A stretch of 64,000 nt of DNA from Sphaerosporella brunnea. Its lineage: Eukaryota; Ascomycota; Pezizomycetes; Pezizales; Pyronemataceae. The position numbers were made by a program, and so were the translations under genes. Within the stretch, counting starts at the first letter, position 1, and every line of letters starts with the position of its first letter. Positions 21,241 to 33,805 of this stretch are shown in pieces. The stretch is taken from positions 1 to 64,000 of the forward strand of contig VXIS01000174.1 of NCBI GenBank assembly GCA_008704415.1, in the 5' to 3' direction. The notes beneath the pieces are model-generated. The model ran no database searches. It was not told where the DNA came from and worked only from the letters and a program-made list of their open reading frames with translations.

Positions 21241-24200
21241 TCATCTTGCTTGCACCACCTGCATCCACTTGCGTTCTTCTTTGCTGTCCAGATCCAACAA
21301 CATCTTGAGAGCTGGAATAAGCTGCTTCTGCTGGTTTTTATCCTTCAACTCCATGAATTGCAACAAGACGTTCTTCAGATACACCATATCGACTCCGCTA
21401 CTCGTGATTGACGGTTTGGGCGACATCGGTCGTGATGAAGACCTCGTGGAGTCCACCGAGGTTCTGAAGGCCGGTTTCTCATTGTCGATCGCCTTCGCGC
21501 GAACGGTTTGCATCGAGCGAACTTCGTCCTGCAGCACCTGAATGGCAGTGTTAGAATGACAATGTAAATATCAGTAAGACAGGATAGAATGTAAAGTAAT
21601 CTGCATACCCTGTGTTGCTTCTGCAGCTTTTCGAGCTTTGCCTCCGCTTGTTCAGCTCTCTTTCGAAGCTCGGTCTTTTGCCGCTCGATCTCTCGTACTT
21701 GGCCATCAGTATCGTCCAAAGCGGAAGTCATGCTCGACATGGCTTTCTTGGTATCCGCCAACTCGCGGCGCTCGCGTTCTAGTGTTTCCTCCATTCTCAG
21801 CTTGGCCTCTCTCAATCCCCCCACTTGCTTTTCGGCCAGCTCGCTGGCTTCTTCTACGCGTCTCAGATTTCGCTCGGCGTCCCTCAGCTTGTCCTTCAAC
21901 TCCTCAATCTCCCGCGCTTTCCGCCGCCCTATGGTGGCAACTTCTTCTTCTGCCTTGTCTCTCTCGTCGGAAATGGCGTCGATTCGTTCCTTCATTTCTC
22001 GGGTTCGCGCTTCGTGCCTCGTTTCTACCTCGCTGAGCATCCGCCGCATCGTTTCGGCCTCTCGAGTGCGCTCCATAAGAAGTCTGCGGGCTTCGGCAAG
22101 CTCTTCCTCCGTAGATTCCCGTTGCTCCTGGGCTTCTCTGGTTTGCATCGCCAGTTCGCTCGTCTGATCCCGCATGGAATTCATCAAGCTCTGAGAACTG
22201 TCCAGCTGCGCAACCTTGAGCTCAAGCTCTTCTTTGATGTCGTCACGTTCGGCACGCATGGTCTTCAATTCCTTCTCCAATGCAGCTATTTTGGGTTTTA
22301 GGCTAGAGATCTCCTGCTGCGCACGCGAAAGCTCTCCCTTGAGCCTCTCGGCGGTTTCTAGGGCATTCTTGCGATCAGCCTCCACCTTTTGAAGATCCTT
22401 CTGGACAGATGCGGTCCCTTCTTCGGCCTTCAATCGTCTGGACGATTCTTCGGCCTTTTGTTTGCGAAGGGCTGCTATTTCGTTATCCTTCTCGGCCATT
22501 TTCTTGCTGAGAACCTGTAAGTCGTCCTTGAGATCACGCTCTGTTCTCTCAAGACGTTTGAGCTCCACAAGTTGCTTGAACAGGTCGTTCTTGCTGGATG
22601 TGAGAGTTGCATTCTCGGTACGGAGGGATGCCAGCTCCGGCTGCAGCTTTTCAATTGCACCGCGGGCTTCGGCCAACTCCTTGAACCTCGTTTCTGCAAG
22701 CTTTTGGGCGACCACAAGGTCTGTCTGCAGAGTTGATGTGGATTCCTGGAGTTTGGCGAAATCCGCCTTCAGGGTTTGATATGCCAGTTCAACCTCTTCG
22801 GAACCCTTGCTCTTCTTTTCCCACTCTCTAATCGCACCTTCAAGTCTCTCGACGGTGGTTTCCAGCTCTTGCTTTCGAAGGCCGATTTCAATCATTTCTT
22901 TGGACTGTTCCTTGAGCATCTGCCTTGCCTCCACATGATCCTGACCGACGTTGATGAGATCATCGCGCAGAGATTCAATCTCTTCACTCAGAGCATCTGC
23001 ATCCTTCTGCTTCGCGAGGAGGGCAGAAATCCGGGACTCTTTGGCGTCCATTTGATCCTTGAGCTGTTCTAGCTGAGACTGAAGATCCGTGATAATGGAT
23101 TCCGACGTAAAAGACGCCGCCGGCGGAGAGCTCTCGGGTTCCTCATCTTCGACAGTCTCACTCTCTTTGACTGGGGGGGTTTCCGGCACCGGTGTTGTTG
23201 TTGCAGAAGGGCCTCCCTTGCCCTTCTTCTTTTTCTTGTTCTTCTTCTTGCCACCGGCACCGGCACCTCCGACATTGTCGCCCGCTGGAGTAGAGGGTCT
23301 TGTGTTGTTCTCTGCCTGGGTAGCGTTCGTCAACGGGCCACGGTTGCTTTGTTCCTGCAATTGGCCTTCCAGTTTCGCGACTGCTCGCTCGAGCTCAGTC
23401 TTCGCGGATCTAAGCTTGGCTATTTCGCTTGTGAAGGCCTCAAGTTTTGACGTTGTGTCTGCGAAAGCTCGAGCTTCCGCTTGGAACTTGACCAGTTGCT
23501 CAATCTGACCTTTGACCGTCTTGCGCAACTGCTCGGATGTCTTAGTCTCCGCCTCGAGCCTTTTCGTCTTGTCTTCCAACTCCTCCTTCGTTTGTGCCAA
23601 CTCCTTAGTCGAGGCAGTTGAATCGGCCAATCGCGCTTCCATTTCCTTAGCCTTTGCGTCTGCCGTCTTACGTGCATCATCAAGCTCCTTTGAGATTATT
23701 TCAATCCTAATATTGAGCTCACCGATTTGCTTCTCCGCTTGCTCAGCATCCTTGCGCAACCCACCGATGACGCCGTCTTTAGCTGCTGCGGTTTCTCGGA
23801 GGCCTTCGAGTTCACGTTGAGCATCCTCGACACTCCTCTGCATGCCCTCAACTGCTTCCGCCGCCACTTTCTTGGCTTGATTCGCAGCTTCTAGTTCAAC
23901 TTTCAGAGACTTGTTGGCGCTTTCCAGCTCTTCCACCCTGGTGCCAAGTTCCTGGTGCTCCTGGTCGAAGTCGAATATGTCATCTGACTTGGGCGCGCTG
24001 GTTGCTTTCTTCGCCCGCAGCTCGGCCAACTCCTTCTCCCACGCAGCTAGCTCATCCTTCGAGGTCTGTAGCGACGCCTTGTACTGGTCCTTCTCCTTCG
24101 AAACCCGGATGAGCTCCTCCTTGACCATGTCCGACCGAAGAGAGAAGCTGTTGATATAGTCGATCAGAGACTTTGGATCCGCAATGGATTCAACCGGGGT

Positions 24201-24823
24201 GTTTTCGCGTAGGACTTTCTCGAAGGGCTCGATGAGTGCATTGCGCGCGTGGACGATTTTGTAGGATCTCAACAATTCTGACGGAAAGTTACTTCAAATG
24301 CGCGTGCACACACACACACATCGGCAAAGCTACGACACATACCCGCATATTTGCCTTCCATCTTCTCGAGCTTACGCAGCTTGACTCTGACCTCCGTCGG
24401 CAGATCGGGGTTGGATGCCAGCGATGAGAGCTTGTTTGCTGGTGCAGCGGTTGTCGTCACAGGCTTTTCCGCAGGCTTTTCCGCAGCATCAGCGGGCTTC
24501 TCGCTTTGATCCTTCTCCTTATCCTTCCCGTCATCCACGCCCCCTCCCGACGCGCCGAGTGGATCTGAAGTCACCACCTCGGCTTGAACTGGAGTTCCCA
24601 CGCGCGCCGGGGTGCCCACAGTTGACGAAGTAGCGACATCGCTGTCTTCAAACTCGGCGGGGTCTTTCTCGACCTCGTTTTTGGACGGCGTGCCGTTGCG
24701 GACGCGGGAAGACGAGCGCGAAAGGCCACGGGGAGTGCCCGCTTGAGATGGTCTCTGAACGCGCACTTTAGCTTGTTCGGCAGCGATTTGAGAGTCTATA
24801 GCTCCCTTCAAGCGGGCAAACAT
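21241..24823 (-). CDS. GRIP-domain golgin (Golgi coiled-coil tether)
   Basis: Exons are 24823-24343, 24277-21609 and 21537-21241, giving 1148 residues. It starts MFARLKGAIDSQIAAEQAK, as fungal golgins do; an ATG 21 nt upstream is less likely. A disordered Ser/Thr/Pro/Lys-rich segment runs to about residue 150. Some 850 residues of heptad-type coiled coil follow, broken by a Lys-rich stretch at about 500-514 (GGKKKNKKKKKGKGG). The C-terminal GRIP domain (VDMVYLKNVLLQFMELKDKN, then QLIPALKMLLDLD) lies at about 1098-1143. GRIP domains bind Arl1-GTP on trans-Golgi membranes, so this is the Imh1/golgin-245 type tether for vesicles. Intron 1 has a perfect GTATGT donor; intron 2 has a TCTAAC branch. 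Confidence 0.92.
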
Positions 24824-25460
24824 GGTCTCTTCTTTCTCCCCCAACTGTGAAACGGAAAGGGCGAAAGGGAAGCGAAGAAGAAACAGAGGCGGGGGGTTTT
24901 GGGGGGAGGGGGGGCTTTGTGATATTTTGGGGGTGTTCAGCAGTGCTCAACACGGAAGAGCCAGGCTTGTTGATTCTACTCGAGTGGCAGCCGTTACACA
25001 AGCGAATTTTTAGGACTTTAGAAATAGGGTCAGCCGAGTCTAGAATCGACGCAACGAAGGGATTCTGTCTCTTTTCTCATCGAAGTGCCGTGCCTGTCTC
25101 TTGTCTTCCCTATGCGACGCACCGATCGTTGGAGCGAGAAGAAAAGCAGTGGAGGCCACTTGGGGGGGAGCATGAATGGCCTCTCTCTGACCCCGCATCG
25201 TTGCTGCCTGGTCAAAGAGAGATAGAAGATAGATACCCGGTACAAGTTACAAGTCTACATACATGTATCTGACTACTTGGTATGGTATAAGTGATGTTAG
25301 CCCGCTCTCGCGCATACTCCCCCCACCACCCCCACCACCCCAACCTACCCAACTGCCACAACCACCCCTCAACTCATAACACTCCTCTACCTGCGAACCC
25401 CCCCCTCCCCCTTCAGCAATCTCAAATCTCATGACCGCTTCTTTCATATAATTCTATCAT
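24824..25460. other. Divergent promoter, golgin / NCA2
   Basis: Non-coding. Contains G runs (24890-24915) and a CCACCCCCACC-type C-rich low-complexity block at 25315-25415 close to the NCA2 start. Confidence 0.6.
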
Positions 25461-27663
25461 GACCTTCATTACCGAGTATGGCTTTCTCTGCTCAAACCCA
25501 CTTCTCAGAGCCGCTGACATCATTCCGTTTCTCTGACAAGCCAAATTCGTCGTCTCGACGCCCAATTGGACAAACTCCAGTTGACTCAGCTCGACCGCGT
25601 TGCCATCACCGAGCCAGCATCCCCTACTGCTCCTGGTGCAAGATCCGAAGCCGAGGCTGCCCAGCATGATCGCCGCCAGTTTGAGCCTTCGGAACATGCA
25701 CGAACCCTCCAGCGCGTGATCAGACAGCTTGGTACTGCCACCGAAGGCACCCCGTCGCCGCGAAAACTCATTCAGTTGCTGCAGGAAGCGAACATCACCT
25801 ATGATGCCTCTAGAGTCGATGCTGCCACTGAAGCCGAGGGCGAGCACCGACACTATGAGCGAGAGCTGGAATGGTTGCTGATCAGCAAGGCTGCGATACA
25901 GACCTATGGCATCGTCCTCACCTCGCTCGTAGAGCAAACGCTCCCACTTTCCCAGGACTTGTACTATTGGGATGAGGTGCTGTCCAGTTACCAGTACATC
26001 GCGCTATACTGGCTGCAAACTGCGCCTCACAGATTGCTTGGGTTCTCGAGAGGCGTGTACTCGGAAAGTCTGGTGAGACTGCAGGAGCTTCGGGAGATGG
26101 AACGGCCGCAGTTCCTTCGCCGCACCCCCGAAGCGTCCGTTGTAGAGGAGTTGGTCTCTTTGAGGCAAGAGACGCTCTCTGAAACGGCACGAAAATTTTA
26201 CAGTCTTGTCAAGACTACCCTTCATGACCGCATCAATATTCACCGTTTCACTGCCATGTCGCCCTTCGCACTTGCTCGTCACGAAATTCGACAGAAACAA
26301 GCCAGCATCCGGAAGCTCCGCGAAATGCAAGCTTCGGCGCTGGGTGTGTTGATTGGTGAAGGGCTCTCTTTCGAGTTCGACGACGACCACGAAGAATGGC
26401 GCGGCATCATAGAGCGAGCCGTTTTGCTCATGGAAAACGTGGTTAGGAATGTCGCCTCGGTTGAGGATCAGTCGCTGGATGAATTTGAAGAGACGGTATT
26501 TATATTCGATCGTCACGAAGATGATGAAACCAGGAAAGAAGACATGCTTGGGTCCACTGGCTCGCTCCAGGTGCAGTCGAGCGCCGAAGCTCCCGATGTT
26601 AAAGTCACGGCAGAACTTTGCTCTCATCTGCAAGAAATACTCACGGAGTACCTCCCCGCACAGGCGGTTGCCTCCAAGGAGATAATAAAACTACATGGCC
26701 GGCCCAGCTGGCTCACCCGGTACTGGCTGCCCGCGACTGCACTGCTCCTTTCATCCACGACTATCCTCCGCATTCTAGTGAACCGCCAGGCAGAAATCAC
26801 AACCTGGATCAGGGAGCTCGGCGCGACGATGGTGGACTTCTGGGCCAACTGGGTGGTTGAACCAACGAAAAAAGTCATTGGTACGATTCGGCACAGCGAA
26901 GACTCGGAGGTTGCTCTCATGAGTAGAAAAAGTCTGACGGCAGATATGGAGAGCTTGGAGCGCATGGTGGTTGACTTTGCGATCGACAATCCCAACTCGA
27001 CTGGCGATACGCAATTAACGCCAGAGCAAATCGAGATACTCCGACAAAATGTCAAGGAAGGTGATCTAACTCCCGTGCTGCGAGCCTATGAACATGACCT
27101 CCGCAAGCCGTTCAAGGGCGCTGTCACGGGTGAACTCGTCCGTGCTCTTCTGATCCAAATTCAAAAGACCAAGGTGGATGTAGAAGTGGCCATCGCAGGC
27201 ATAGACCGGCTGCTCAAGTCCCAGGAGCTAGTATTTGGAATGGTTGGTTTGACTCCGGGTCTCTTTATATCCGTTGTCACAGCTCGGTGGATTGCTGGCC
27301 TGTTCAGAGGCAAGCAGATCAGGGCCGGGAAGATGAAAGAGCAAATCGTGCGGCGTCTGAGGTCCGTGGACAGAATCTTCACGGCAAGCGGAGCCATACG
27401 TGGACAGAACCAAGGTTGCTTGAATTACAAGGAGCACGGGCTGTTGCTTTGCGAGGTCCACGTTTTGCGCGAGGATGCCAGGAGAGTTCTCAGCAAGGCT
27501 TTGTGGGGCGACTTCGTAGCGGATTTGGACGAGCTGGTCGATGTGAGGGGCGGTGTCCAAAAGCAGATGAAGATTATGGAGAGAATACGATGGTGAGTTT
27601 CCTACAGCCCCAGTGGTATTCCGTGCTGACGCTAGCAGGGCATATGGGCATTGGCTTCAGTAG
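25461..27663 (+). CDS. NCA2: Nuclear control of ATPase protein 2 (Nca2)
   Basis: Exons are 25461-25477, 25541-27592 and 27639-27663, giving 697 residues. The first exon is 17 nt (MTFIT plus two bases); its GTATGG intron ends in TGACAAG, giving MTFITDQIRRLDAQLDKLQL. The last exon adds only AYGHWLQ. The Nca2 domain is evident in the C-terminal half: membrane segment RYWLPATALLLSSTTILRI (about 395-415), PTKKVIGTIRHSEDSEVALM, SLERMVVDFAID, and a second hydrophobic segment GLTPGLFISVVTARWIAGLF (about 573-592). Nca2 is a mitochondrial outer-membrane protein that in yeast affects expression of the ATP6/ATP8 subunits of ATP synthase. Without the tiny first exon the frame has no usable ATG. Confidence 0.94.
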
Positions 27664-28958
27664 GCCGACGATACTGGTTGTATTTAGACGGATATGAGTT
27701 GATCCCCGAGTCTGTATTCACATTCCAGGCAACAGGGATACGAGGGGCTGATCACCGATGGAAGCTGCATATCATCAGGCGTTATTGCCCCACGGGTGTG
27801 TGTGAGCTGCCATGTTTTAGACTGCGGATATAAACCCCGCCGAAACGCCCTTGCGCAGCGTGCCTTGAGGAAGACCCCAATTGCATGATTTCCGGCCTTC
27901 TAGGTAAGTGCCGTTAGTTGTCTTGAGTACAGGCAGAGACATCTGGTCTGGGCAAGAATTCCTCCAGCCCTACTGAAGGCGGCATGCACGTCAAATGGAC
28001 TGCGAGGACTTTTGGCTCCGCTATTCAATTGTCACCGTTCGTCTGACCTTACAGATACAGTCTCCTGCAGCAGGACTTCCCATTTGCATGGCTGTAAAGG
28101 TCAGAGGGATGTTTGTTGCTCCTGTTTGTCGGCCCAGTGAAGTGTCGTAGAGATAGCTCATGAGTGGAATGCACTAACCCTGGGCCGACATGATCGGATC
28201 ATGCCTGGGCGGGCTCACGCATTTCTCCACATGATGCTGGCTCAGAGAGCAACGCGTAAGTACGTGCAATGCTCGTACTGTTTTCCCGTTAAAACCACTG
28301 TTAAGGGCGCTTTCATGACCCTCAAGAATCAACGATTCTGGCCGTTTATCAACGATCCAAAAAATTAGATTTTCCTCAACGACCGAGTCACTGGCTCTCA
28401 CTCACCACCTCGCGTATTTTGGTTTTATTTCGAAATGTACCGGTAGAAAACCGTATGCCTGCAAAGATGAAAGCCCGACCGCTGTAATGAGTCCGTGTGA
28501 CCGACCGCCTGATGAAGCGTTTTTTCTCATTCCTATTTGTTGACGAGTTGGATTGTTCGGCGTGTGATCGCGCATCACCTCCAGGTGGCGTGTGGTGGTT
28601 ACATAAACGCCGTTCTGCTCGGACTGACCGTTCCCGGGAATCTCGCCACAAAGTGGAAGGGGTGGTTCCGGGCGCTACCTTTCTGGCCTACACACGGAGT
28701 AGAGCAGTAGGAGGTACAGTATCTTCCCAACGCTTCGCTTGGCGTGTTGTTCCTGCGTTCCGTTCCTGCCGCTCTCCTTTCTACCCCTGGGGTCCCCTGT
28801 GCCTGCTAAGTCTCGAATCTCATCTAAAAGGGAGCCGGTACCCTCGGTCTTTCCCCCTTGCCTCTCAACTCTTCTTTCTTTGATATCCTGTTTTGGTCGT
28901 TGTCGCTGTTTTTCGTTCACCCACCCCCGGGAACTCCCTTTACTTCTCCCTCTCCATC
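27664..28958. other. NCA2 / ERG25 intergenic and ERG25 5' leader
   Basis: No gene found. An ATCACCTCC motif near 28574 resembles fungal SREBP sites, which would fit a sterol gene, but a single loose match is not evidence. CT-rich sequence at 28745-28955 is probably the ERG25 leader. Confidence 0.4.
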
Positions 28959-30051
28959 ATGTAGGACTCCTTGATCTCCAACACATCGATTCGGACCCCC
29001 CCGCTGACTCGTCTGCGCCTTCGATTGACAGGTCGAATTTCACGACTGTATTGCCAGATCCCAGTGCCTACTGGGCCGCCTACGAGCAGATCTCAGAGCT
29101 CAATGTACACCTCAATATCTTTGAGCGCCTATGGGCGGCGTGGTACCAATACATGGATAACGACACGCTCGCTACCGGTTCGTTTACTCTTATCGATATT
29201 TCGGGCCGCAGCTGGCTAACGGCGCGTCAACAGGTATTATGTCTTTTGTAATGCACGAACTTGTTTACTTCGGTCGCTCTCTACCATGGGTAATCATTGA
29301 TGCCATCCCCTACTTCCGGAGATGGAAGATTCAAGATGTCAGTATACGCGTCTATGTACCCCTACCATCTCAATTCTAACATTTTTGTCAGACCAAGATT
29401 CCCACGCCCGCTGAGCAATGGCAGTGTACCAAACTGGTACTGTTCAGCCACTTCACCGTCGAGCTCCCCCAAATCTGGCTGTTTCACCCCATGTGCGTGT
29501 ACTTCGGTATGGAGACTGGCGTCCCGTTCCCCGCCTGGACCAAGATGGCCTACCAAATCGCCATCTTCTTCATCCTGGAGGACACCTGGCACTACTGGTC
29601 CCACCGCGCGTTCCACTGGGGCCCGCTGTACAAGTCTGTCCACAAGATCCATCACAAGTACTCCGCCCCCTTCGGTCTCGCTGCCGAGTACGCCTCGCCC
29701 ATCGAAGTAATGGCTCTTGGTCTCGGAACCGTAGGCTCTCCCATCCTCTGGGTCGCCCTCACCAAGGACCTCCACATCCTCACTGTATACATCTGGATCG
29801 TCCTCCGTCTCTTCCAGGCTATCGATGCCCACTCCGGCTACGAGTTCCCCTGGAGCTTGCACCACTTCCTCCCCTTCTGGGCCGGCGCTGAACACCACGA
29901 CGTCCACCACGAGCGCTTCATCGGCAACTATGCTAGCTCTTTCCGCTGGTGGGACTACATGCTCGACACCGAGGCTGGTCCCGAGGCCGCCAAGAAGCGT
30001 CGAGAGAGGAAGGCAGCCAAGGAGGCTGCGAAGGCCCGCAAGGTGCAGTAA
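28959..30051 (+). CDS. ERG25: C-4 methylsterol oxidase (Erg25), start codon split by intron
   Basis: Exons are 28959-28960, 29032-29177, 29234-29337 and 29392-30051, giving 303 residues. The reading frame of exon 2 has no ATG upstream, but splicing CCATCAT|GTAGGA to GACAG|GTCG makes ATG TCG and gives [15 protein letters not shown]. The 71-bp intron has a CTGAC branch. The iron-binding histidine boxes of the fatty-acid hydroxylase superfamily are present: HRAFH (155-159), HKIHH (168-172) and HHDVHH (252-257). [15 protein letters not shown] and [16 protein letters not shown] match Erg25. The enzyme oxidises the C-4 methyl groups of 4,4-dimethylzymosterol in the ER during ergosterol synthesis. 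It ends in a Lys/Arg-rich tail ([10 protein letters not shown]), suitable for ER retention. Confidence 0.93.
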
Positions 30052-32520
30052 GCGTCCTGCTTATTGAGGGGTGGGGTTGAAATTATGGGGGGCGGTTGTA
30101 CAAAAGAAGGAGATTGGAGCGGAACGCTCGAGTTTTTTTCGGGCGTTGATTGCTGGGTGTACAATTGTTTTTTAATTTTTATTTTTTTTCCTTCCCCGCT
30201 ACTGGTGTCAAACCTGGGATTGTACTTTTTCTGTTTTTGATGCGCGATTCGATTCAAAAGTCGAGTCGCTTAGGGAAGGCAAGGGGCGGATTGGGTTCAT
30301 AATGTCGGCGACGATTGCAAAGTATCATATCTACTACCATAGACTATCTATAACTAATAACTGGTTAACAAGTAAATGGTTCCTTTGCTGCTGGTGGTGG
30401 TGGTGGTGGTGATTGTGCATTTCGTCGGCGGCATGTTATCCACTTGCCGTGCTTCCGGCACAGGCTCGAGCTGTTGTTCGGGTTCTTTTTCGCGGGATCT
30501 TACTTGGCTTGTGTGATGGTCACGAGTCACGACTCGTGGTCCCGTGGGCGGATATGGATGTATCTAGGCAGATAGATGGAGCTGTGATGTTCAGGGTGGA
30601 TGACAATCATAGGCGGTCACTCGGATTCTGAGATTTGGTGGGTTCGGTGATGGAATGTGGTGTGGTGTTTGTATTCTTCTGTTTGGTTGCGGGGCTTGGG
30701 TACTGTAATGGGGCTCGCTGGTTTGTGGGGAGCGGAAGTATGTACCTACAGCGTTAACTGTGTTCATATTCATGGCCATGGAAGGCTCGAGACCTGAAGC
30801 TACTCGCTCGAGGCTACCAAATTCACAAAAAATAAGTGGCTGGAGACAACGTATAGCAGTGAAGAGATGGGTGCGTGCTGGTCGAGCCAGGCTCAAGAGT
30901 AACTACATATGAGCTACTACGGTACCACAACTGTGCCGGAGTAGGTATTGTAAACCTCTGGAGAACCTTGCTTGGTATATTCTCTGCATCTTGGGATGGA
31001 GTAGAATGAGACGTACGTCTCAATACACCCCAGCAAGGCTAATCATTTGGATTTTGCCGCGGAACATATTGGATTTGTTGGTGTGTGTCACAGCGCTCTG
31101 CACTCACTGCAGCTGGTGCAGCTGGTTCATGGGAAAAGTCGGGGACCTGTTGCGAGGCCGTGGAATCACAAGCGGTGAAATCATCATGGGTTCTCACAGC
31201 GCACCGTAAGCTTTGCGCTGCAGGCGTTCCCAGCTGCTCTGATAGTCTTTCCGAAAGCCATGGGGCTCTGGAAATGGCTCTTCCAGTGAATTCTGCCTCA
31301 TTGCGCTTTTTTCAGGCCGATAATTGACGTTGGCGTACCAATTATCCAGGCAGTTCCGATCCGTTCACAGACTATCACTCGTCCGGTCAAATCCCCAATG
31401 TCTCCGAGGTAAGCTAGCGGCAGTTTATGTGCCTTTCTCTGCCACGCGGAGGATAGTAGATCCAACGCTGCTGCTTAATTTGACGTCGTCCCTTGTGCTG
31501 CGAGAGCGTTAACACGCATCGCCGACGATGTCCATGCATGGTGGTTTCAACATTGCCTGCGATTATCCGGAGAATCCGGGAGAAAGCGTGGCTGCATTAT
31601 CTGGATGATTGGCACGACGACGTCATGGGGCGCTTATATTGGAGAGGGGCAAGTAGAGTATCGCAGAAGTGCTTGCGGTATATTTCGACGCAAATAATCG
31701 CTCACGGGTTTGCGCAGTTATTGCCCTGGGTGAGAGTGATCGTGAGTGTTCTGGAGCAGACTCGGAATTCAAGTTCTTTGGATCTCGACGGCGAAGCTGT
31801 GACGCGCGCTTGACCGCGCTTATTGGACCCATCACGAAGGATTCATTGTCATCCCGTGGCTGTTTGTTTCGGATCATGATATCACCGCGATGATCATCCC
31901 GAGGCGGACCTTCTTTCCGGCGTTTCGCCAGGTCAGGTCAGCGGTCACGGCAAACAGCCAGAAGCGCAAACAAAAGGCGTCCAAAGCCCAACTCACACAT
32001 CGAGCAATCACACATCCAAACACATTCGCCGGCAAAGCATCGTCATTGAGCCAGCACACCGCAGCTCGATCGAGAGTAGACAAGCGCTGCACCGATAACG
32101 CGGCTCTGCTGAAACCCCGTTGTCCACGATTTACATAGAGTGTTTCTTGTTCTTCTCGTTCTCTTGTTGCCCAGAGTAAAGAGCACTGCCCCTCTCTTCT
32201 CAACCCAGCACGCCGGTCCCGTATTCCCCGCAGTTTTTCCGGTTCAATCCTCTTCATCCCACCACCCAATTGGACCGTCGCAGCATCTCACTTGTCCCCC
32301 CCAACACCACTCGGCTCTGTTTCTTGCTCTCCTCCAGCGTGTTTGCCGTCCCGTTGCTATCTTCTTAGATACTGCTCGAATCGTCTCCGCCAACTTCCCT
32401 GTCGGCCAACAATCGGCTGCAACGAGCCCATTTCGAACCCGACCAGAAAGCTCCAGCTTCCTCTTCCTCGACGATTGCACAGTCCACCCTCCACGCTACG
32501 CATCTACCCCACACATCGAA
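30052..32520. other. 2.5-kb intergenic region
   Basis: No gene that I can support. A (TGG)n microsatellite lies at about 30391-30412. Short ORFs at 31493-31813 and 32140-32520 lack family or initiation support; the latter runs through what is probably the CT-rich 5' leader of the DUF427 gene. Confidence 0.45.
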
Positions 32521-33146
32521 ATGCCTCCCACGGCCATTGCTAAAGTTAATGGCACAATCATCGCGGAATCGAGCCTCTACGAAAAGGTGGAGGATAATAT
32601 CTACGTGAGCAGCCCGACTTGGTACCCAGCCTCAGTATTCCCTTTGGATTACCCAGACTACTTGGAATTGCATGTACCGGTGCTGACAGAACATCGTCCG
32701 CAGTTTCCCCCAGCGTGAGTGCCTTTGCTCTACATAGTTGCATGGTACCCGTAAGCCCGCTCCTACCAGAGGTTGACGGCCAGCCTTCCTAGGGCGATCA
32801 ACTACGAATACCTGAAACCCTCGGACACCCATACGCACTGCTCGTGGAAGGGGGAGTGCTCCTACTATAATATAGAGGTCAACGGAGTTGTGATACCGGA
32901 CGGCGCATGGTTCTATCCAAACCCAAAGGACAAATTCCTTAATTGCAAGGACTATGTGGCCTTCTGTACGTATGCCCCGTTGATGCTCGTCATGAGGAGG
33001 GTTCCGTTAAGGTTTCGTTAGTACCCCGTGTCCTTCCCCGTTGCTTTCTATCTGCCTGGCGGTTTCTTGACTCTTCAAGCACGGTGTACTGACACTTTGC
33101 AGACAAGAATAAACCGGACCTGAGCATCGGAACGATCATGGAGTAG
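32521..33146 (+). CDS. DUF427 domain protein
   Basis: Exons are 32521-32714, 32793-32965 and 33103-33146, giving 136 residues. After MPPTAIAKVNGTIIAES (the beta strand that opens the fold) come SLYEKVEDNIYVSSPTWYP, HTHCSWKGECSYYNIEVNG, WFYPNPKDKFLNCKDYVAFY and a short tail NKPDLSIGTIME. The SDTHTHCSWKG...YY and AWFYP...KDYVAF blocks are the DUF427 signature. Members are small beta-rich cytosolic proteins of unknown biochemical role in fungi and bacteria. All introns have consensus GT/AG borders and the three exons close in frame. Confidence 0.9.
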
Positions 33147-33571
33147 TGCCTACCGGTGTGCTGCAGCTTACCATGAGAACGAGACTAAGGAAGGTATTAC
33201 TCGTCTCCTCCTCCAATTATTTCTGGCGTCTATATCTTCTCGTTTGGTTGGTTTCGAATGACTATTTGGTCGAGAGTTTCGGTTAAATCCTTTTTTTTTA
33301 TTCATTGATCCATGAAACTGTTGAGTGCGGATATTTCATTTGCGTTGCATTACTGGAGTTGCCGATGGGACATTAACTTTTGCTTTTTCTGTTCTGCTGA
33401 AATGAAGCACTCAATGAAGCTGTTGTACACAAGTCCCATGCCCGATCCCAACGTGATTCCCCGCATGTTCAATGGAACTCGACCGCCGAAGTTCTAGCCT
33501 TCTAGATCAGTTCTGGAATGCTGCGAAGCGGGATTTGGGCACAAACCTCAATTTGGGTGCTCCGTCATGAT
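33147..33571. other. Intergenic, no gene seen
   Basis: 3' flank of the DUF427 gene. Frames here are short and unconvincing. Confidence 0.45.
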
Positions 33572-33805
33572 TTAAGTCTTGTGTTGGCCGCTGCTCCTAG
33601 CGGTGAATCCCTGGGGCTCCCCAACCCTAGCTCTGTCAAGAAGCTTACGGAGGGCGTTGTTTTCTTCGGCGAGGTTATCGATGAACGTTTTGAGCTCGTG
33701 CTGAGGCGCATGTGAGCTTCGAACGTGAGCTTCGGCGGGAGGCTTAGGCAGCGATAACGGAGGAGGAGGAGGAGGAGGAGGAGGGGGAGGGGGAGGAGGC
33801 AGCAT
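33572..33805 (-). CDS. Possible small poly-proline / leucine-zipper protein
   Basis: A 77-codon ORF: Met-Leu, about 14 prolines encoded by a (GGA)n/(TCC)n microsatellite, a short linker LSLPKPPAEAHVRSSHAP, then an amphipathic helix HELKTFIDNLAEENNALRKL with leucines at zipper-like spacing, and a polar tail. The helix codons end mostly in C or G, as in the real genes around it, which argues that it is coding. No homologue is recognised and no promoter is evident. It may be a microprotein, the last exon of a larger gene starting upstream on the minus strand (33806-34110), or chance. Confidence 0.35.
   Translation of the reverse strand: MLPPPPPPPPPPPPPPLSLPKPPAEAHVRSSHAPQHELKTFIDNLAEENNALRKLLDRARVGEPQGFTARSSGQHKT

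Noticed and set aside
28570..28585. SREBP-like site (ATCACCTCC) upstream of ERG25
   Set aside because: One loose match in 1.3 kb is expected by chance.
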